Assembly: GCA_003529705.1 (NCBI GenBank)
Contig: DPVA01000147.1
Coordinates: 1 to 9,918, forward strand
Source: Gammaproteobacteria bacterium
GTDB lineage: Bacteria > Pseudomonadota > Gammaproteobacteria > Arenicellales > UBA868
DNA: 9,918 nt
Reading direction: 5' to 3'
The position numbers and the translations under genes are program-made. This document shows positions 7,001-9,918 of the stretch, piece by piece; within the stretch, counting starts at the first letter, position 1; every line of letters starts with the position of its first letter. The notes under the pieces were generated by a model that was given only the letters and a program-made list of their open reading frames with translations, was not told the DNA's origin and did not search any database.

Positions 7001-7011
7001 GATCAGCCTTT
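6991..7011. terminator. Shared hairpin between the convergent 6551-7000 frame and aroC
   Basis: AAAGGCT (6991-6997) and AGCCTTT (7005-7011) form a perfect 7-bp stem with a 7-nt loop. Both convergent stop codons, TAG (6998-7000) and the aroC TGA (7005-7003), fall in or at the edge of the loop. On the minus strand the stem is followed by TGAAATTT, so the end reads CCTTTTGAAATTT, a weak U-tract for aroC. On the plus strand the tail is poor. A compact bidirectional terminator is likely. Confidence 0.45.
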
Positions 7012-8097
7012 CGTAGTAGGCAGCGGTCCTGCCGTATCCTCCACGCCCAGCGCTCGCTGGCGCAACAGGTGATCGACCAGGACCAGGGCCAGCATCGCCT
7101 CCGCGATCGGTACCGCGCGTATCCCTACGCACGGGTCATGCCGACCGGTGGTCACCACTTCAACCGGTTGACCTTTTGTGTCGACCGTTCTTCCTGGCGT
7201 TGGGATACTTGAGGTTGGTTTCAGGGCCAACGCCACAGTAATCTGCTGACCACTCGAAATCCCGCCCAGCACACCGCCCGCGTTATTGCTCAGAAATCCA
7301 TCAGGGCTCATCTCGTCCCTATGTTCGCTGCCACGTTGGCGAATACTGGCGAATCCTGCACCAATTTCTACACCCTTAACTGCGTTAATTGAAACCATCG
7401 CGCCCGCTATTTCAGCATCCAGGCGGTCAAACACCGGCTCGCCGAGCCCTGGCGGTACACCGTCTGCGGTGACGAGGATTTTGGCGCCGATGGAATCCCC
7501 GTCCTTGCGCAAGGCATCGATTAACGCCTTGATATCCCCCACACGGTCCAAATCCGGGAAAAAGAAAGGATTTTCTGAAACCGCAGACCAGTCGATCCCC
7601 GTCGCCTCAATGTTGCCGATCTGACTCATACAACCCTGAATCGTAATCCCGGCATACTCCAATAGATACTTGCGGGCAATCGCTCCGGCGGCCACACGGG
7701 CCGCTGTCTCCCGTGCTGAAGCCCGTCCGCTGCCCCGATAGTCACGCAAGCCATACTTCTTGAGATAGGTATAGTCAGCATGACCAGGCCGAAATTGCGT
7801 TCGAATCTTTTCATAATCACGAGGCCGCTGATCCTCGTTTCGGATAAGCAACGCGATTGGGGCTCCGGTCGTTTGCCCCTCGAAAATACCAGATAACAGC
7901 TCGACCGTATCTGACTCCCGACGTTGAGTCGTATAACGAGATTGCCCCGGCCGGCGTCGATCAAGGTCAACCTGAATATCGGCCTCTGACAACGACAGCC
8001 CTGGGGGGCAGCCGTCCACGACACAACCCAGGGCCGGCCCATGACTTTCGCCAAAGGTGCTAACCCGAAACATTGTTCCCAGTACGCTACCGCCCAT
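7003..8097 (-). CDS. aroC: Chorismate synthase
   Basis: AroC removes phosphate from 5-enolpyruvylshikimate-3-phosphate to give chorismate, using reduced FMN. Chorismate is the precursor of tryptophan, phenylalanine, tyrosine, folate and quinones. The 364-aa protein has all three family signatures: [18 protein letters not shown] at residues 16-33, [20 protein letters not shown] at 122-141, and [20 protein letters not shown] at 319-338. The conserved active-site histidines are H19 and H106 (RPGHADYTY), and DRRRPGQSR at 46-54 supplies substrate-binding arginines. The start at 8097 gives the usual N-terminus [24 protein letters not shown] lies seven bases upstream, within the 29-nt gap after dcd, so it is probably the last gene of an mrp-dcd-aroC operon. 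The tail faces a small convergent frame. Nothing is unusual in the sequence. Confidence 0.98.
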   Translation of the reverse strand: MGGSVLGTMFRVSTFGESHGPALGCVVDGCPPGLSLSEADIQVDLDRRRPGQSRYTTQRRESDTVELLSGIFEGQTTGAPIALLIRNEDQRPRDYEKIRTQFRPGHADYTYLKKYGLRDYRGSGRASARETAARVAAGAIARKYLLEYAGITIQGCMSQIGNIEATGIDWSAVSENPFFFPDLDRVGDIKALIDALRKDGDSIGAKILVTADGVPPGLGEPVFDRLDAEIAGAMVSINAVKGVEIGAGFASIRQRGSEHRDEMSPDGFLSNNAGGVLGGISSGQQITVALALKPTSSIPTPGRTVDTKGQPVEVVTTGRHDPCVGIRAVPIAEAMLALVLVDHLLRQRALGVEDTAGPLPTTKG

Positions 8098-8126
8098 GAC
8101 CAGACTCCAGAAGACCGAACACCGAG

Positions 8127-8690
8127 TTAGGCTCGAGGCAACGTGACGCCACTTTGCCCCTGGTACTTTCCTTGACGGTCTTTGTAGGAAATCTCACAAC
8201 CTTCGTCGGATTCAAAGAAGATCACCTGCGCAACGCCTTCGTTCGCGTAAACCCGAGCGGGCAGCGGGGTGGTGTTAGAAAACTCTAACGTTACATGCCC
8301 CTCCCACTCCGGCTCGAATGGCGTCACATTAACAATGATACCGCACCGAGCATACGTGGATTTACCCAAGCAGATCGTAAGTACATTTCTCGGAATTCGG
8401 AAATATTCCACCGTCCGAGCGAGGGCAAATGAATTTGGCGGGATGATGCAGCACGAACCCTCGAAGTCGACAAAACTGCTCTCGTCGAACGCTTTCGGAT
8501 CAACAATCGCTGAATTGATATTAGTGAATATTTTGAACTCACTGGAACAGCGGATATCGTAGCCATAACTTGAGGTGCCGTACGAGACCACGCGTTCCCC
8601 ATTAACGTTCGAAACCTGACCTGGCTCATACGGGGTAATCATCCCCTGTTCAGCCATCCGCCTTATCCAACGATCAGACTTGATAGTCAT
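8127..8690 (-). CDS. dcd: dCTP deaminase
   Basis: Dcd deaminates dCTP to dUTP, the main route to dUMP and thymidylate in many proteobacteria. It is a homotrimer of the dUTPase fold. The 187-aa product has the signature [20 protein letters not shown] at residues 109-128. S111 and R115 there correspond to the E. coli catalytic residues, and E136 in [13 protein letters not shown] matches the catalytic glutamate. The C-terminal [12 protein letters not shown] is the segment that closes over the nucleotide. The form is slightly shorter than the 193-aa E. coli protein but normal for many beta- and gammaproteobacteria. It lacks the marks of the bifunctional archaeal-type enzyme as far as can be judged by eye. 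The ATG at 8690 has GAGG six bases upstream and lies 11 nt after the mrp stop, pointing to co-transcription. Confidence 0.97.
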   Translation of the reverse strand: MTIKSDRWIRRMAEQGMITPYEPGQVSNVNGERVVSYGTSSYGYDIRCSSEFKIFTNINSAIVDPKAFDESSFVDFEGSCCIIPPNSFALARTVEYFRIPRNVLTICLGKSTYARCGIIVNVTPFEPEWEGHVTLEFSNTTPLPARVYANEGVAQVIFFESDEGCEISYKDRQGKYQGQSGVTLPRA

Positions 8691-8701
8691 GCTGCCTCAG
8701 G

Positions 8702-9793
8702 TCAGGTGTTCTGCACTACAATCGATGGGAAGACCTCACTGTAGTTTCTTTTTCGAGCAGCGAGTCGGCCCGCGACCTGTCGTGCGATTCGACGGTAATT
8801 TCCTGCAGTCGAGCCATCAGGATCCGCCACCACGGTTGGCCGTCCACCGTCGGCATCCTCGCGGATGCGAATATCCAGCGGTATGCCGCCTAGAACATCA
8901 ACGCCGAATTCGGTAGCCATCCGCTCCCCTCCGCCGGTCCCGAAAATCGCCTCTTCATGTCCACATTGGCTGCAGATATGGGTGCTCATGTTTTCTATAA
9001 TGCCTAGCACCGGTATCTCGACTTTCTCAAACATCTTTAGCGCCTTTTTCGCATCAAGCAAGGCGATATCCTGAGGCGTCGTAACGATTGCTGCGCCCGA
9101 CACCGGAACCTTCTGCGCGAGGGTCAGTTGCGTGTCGCCGGTCCCTGGCGGAAGATCGATAACAAGATAATCGAGATCCCGCCAGCGGGTGTCATTGAGC
9201 AATTGCTCAAGGGCCTGTGTGACCATTGGCCCTCGCCAGATCATCGGCGTATTCTCATCGATCAAGAAACCGATAGACATTGCCTGGAGTTGGTAACTCA
9301 CCATCGGCTCGAGCGTCTTGCCGTCGGCGGACTGCGGCCGACCGCTGATTCCAAGCATTCGTGGCTGACTGGGTCCGTAGATATCTGCGTCCAGGATACC
9401 GGCAGCGGCGCCTTCAGCGGCGAGCGCGAGGGCAAGATTAGAGGAAACTGTGGATTTACCAACACCCCCCTTCCCCGAGGCTACGGCAATAATATTTTTT
9501 ACGCCCTTAATAGGCGTTACCCCTTTCTGAACCTCATGGGCGACTATCTTGGTATCGATCGACACCTCGACCTCTCCTGAGTGCCCGGCGGCGGTCAGCG
9601 CGTCACGGATCATGGCTCTCAGGTCATCGTGCCAACCGTTCGCTGGGTACCCCAGAGAGATTTCGATCTTCACTCCAGTATCCCCCGCTCTGATCCCGCC
9701 AAGGCTTTTGCCATCAGCCAACGTTGCACCAGTATGAGGATCCTCAATCGACCCTATAACTTTTTTTACCGCTTCGTCCGAATTCTCTTTCAT
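8702..9793 (-). CDS. apbC: Mrp/ApbC-family iron-sulfur cluster carrier ATPase
   Basis: ApbC (Mrp) is a cytoplasmic P-loop ATPase of the ParA/MinD class that binds an Fe-S cluster and passes it to apoproteins. The 363-aa product has an N-terminal MIP18/DUF59 domain (about 1-85). It then has the deviant Walker A ASGKGGVGKST (105-115), DADIYGPSQPRMLG (135-148), IWRGPM (185-190), the switch-like DLPPGTGDTQLTL (213-225), and the cluster cysteines C274 and C277 in ICSQCG. I chose the ATG at 9793 because it yields the usual length (E. coli form 369 aa) and has CGGAA seven to nine bases upstream. A longer ATG at 9871 adds 26 residues with no family resemblance. It heads the likely mrp-dcd-aroC operon. 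The E. coli gene is also called mrp and is divergent from metG. LeuC in this window is one plausible Fe-S client, but that is inference. Confidence 0.96.
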   Translation of the reverse strand: MKENSDEAVKKVIGSIEDPHTGATLADGKSLGGIRAGDTGVKIEISLGYPANGWHDDLRAMIRDALTAAGHSGEVEVSIDTKIVAHEVQKGVTPIKGVKNIIAVASGKGGVGKSTVSSNLALALAAEGAAAGILDADIYGPSQPRMLGISGRPQSADGKTLEPMVSYQLQAMSIGFLIDENTPMIWRGPMVTQALEQLLNDTRWRDLDYLVIDLPPGTGDTQLTLAQKVPVSGAAIVTTPQDIALLDAKKALKMFEKVEIPVLGIIENMSTHICSQCGHEEAIFGTGGGERMATEFGVDVLGGIPLDIRIREDADGGRPTVVADPDGSTAGNYRRIARQVAGRLAARKRNYSEVFPSIVVQNT

Positions 9794-9918
9794 CGGTGTT
9801 CCGTTTTCGAAAATGATTGTACTGATAAAGATTCTCACAAGCCCCCGATCAAGGGGCCGTGATGCTACCACACCAGGCCCTGACAGAGCCCCGTTCGGCT
9901 ATACTTTACCCGCAAGTC
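9794..9918. other. Upstream region of apbC, probable promoter area
   Basis: No gene is visible. For apbC on the minus strand, TACAAT (9821-9816) matches the -10 consensus at five of six but has no proper -35. An alternative pair is TTGATC (9852-9847), 17 bp, then TTTATC (9829-9824). A GCCCC/GGGGC inverted repeat (9842-9846 and 9852-9856 approximately) overlaps that -35. On the plus strand CTGACA (9880-9885) and TATACT (9900-9905) are each five of six but only 14 bp apart. They could hint at a divergent gene to the right, as with metG in E. coli. Confidence 0.3.

Noticed and set aside
9128..9580. 150-codon plus-strand frame opposite apbC
   Set aside because: Antisense shadow of apbC; the opposite strand carries unmistakable P-loop ATPase motifs.
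1..9918. A defence, secretion or other undescribed multi-gene system
   Set aside because: Every large frame but one is a recognised housekeeping gene, and the single orphan frame has no partners to suggest a system.

Overview
The window reads as an ordinary, dense housekeeping segment of a gammaproteobacterial chromosome. The evidence is a FimV-type polar hub protein, a short single-domain dCTP deaminase, and the pairing of asd with fimV next to leuC-leuD, an association familiar from Pseudomonas-like gammaproteobacteria. The DNA is moderately GC-rich by eye. I see no mobile element, CRISPR array, rRNA or tRNA, and no sign of a novel multi-gene system.

Layout, left to right. The 3' end of trpA (tryptophan synthase alpha) runs rightward off the left edge. 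It meets fimV tail to tail, with the two stop codons overlapping. On the minus strand, in order of transcription from the right, come three groups: mrp/apbC - dcd - aroC; leuC - leuD; and asd - fimV. A 149-codon unrecognised reading frame (6551-7000, plus strand) sits between leuC and aroC, divergent from leuC and convergent with aroC.

Transcription units. mrp-dcd-aroC has gaps of 11 and 29 nt with good ribosome binding sites, so it is probably one operon (Fe-S cluster carrier, dUTP/dTTP precursor supply, chorismate). leuCD has a 14-nt gap, an extended -10 promoter directly before the corrected leuC start, and a 9-bp hairpin spanning the leuD stop that looks like its terminator. leuB, usually next, is absent; a 261-bp non-coding stretch with inverted repeats stands between leuD and asd. 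fimV has its own sigma70-like promoter (TATAAT, 17-bp spacer) with a perfect 14-bp palindrome just upstream.

Biosynthetic theme: leucine (LeuCD), the aspartate-derived amino acids and diaminopimelate (Asd), chorismate and aromatic amino acids (AroC, TrpA), with Mrp possibly helping to mature Fe-S proteins such as LeuC. Three coding starts (fimV, leuC, mrp) are placed downstream of the longest possible ATG for reasons given in each entry. The points most worth a second look are the orphan frame at 6551, the leuD-asd gap, the palindrome before fimV and the unusual fimV/trpA junction.
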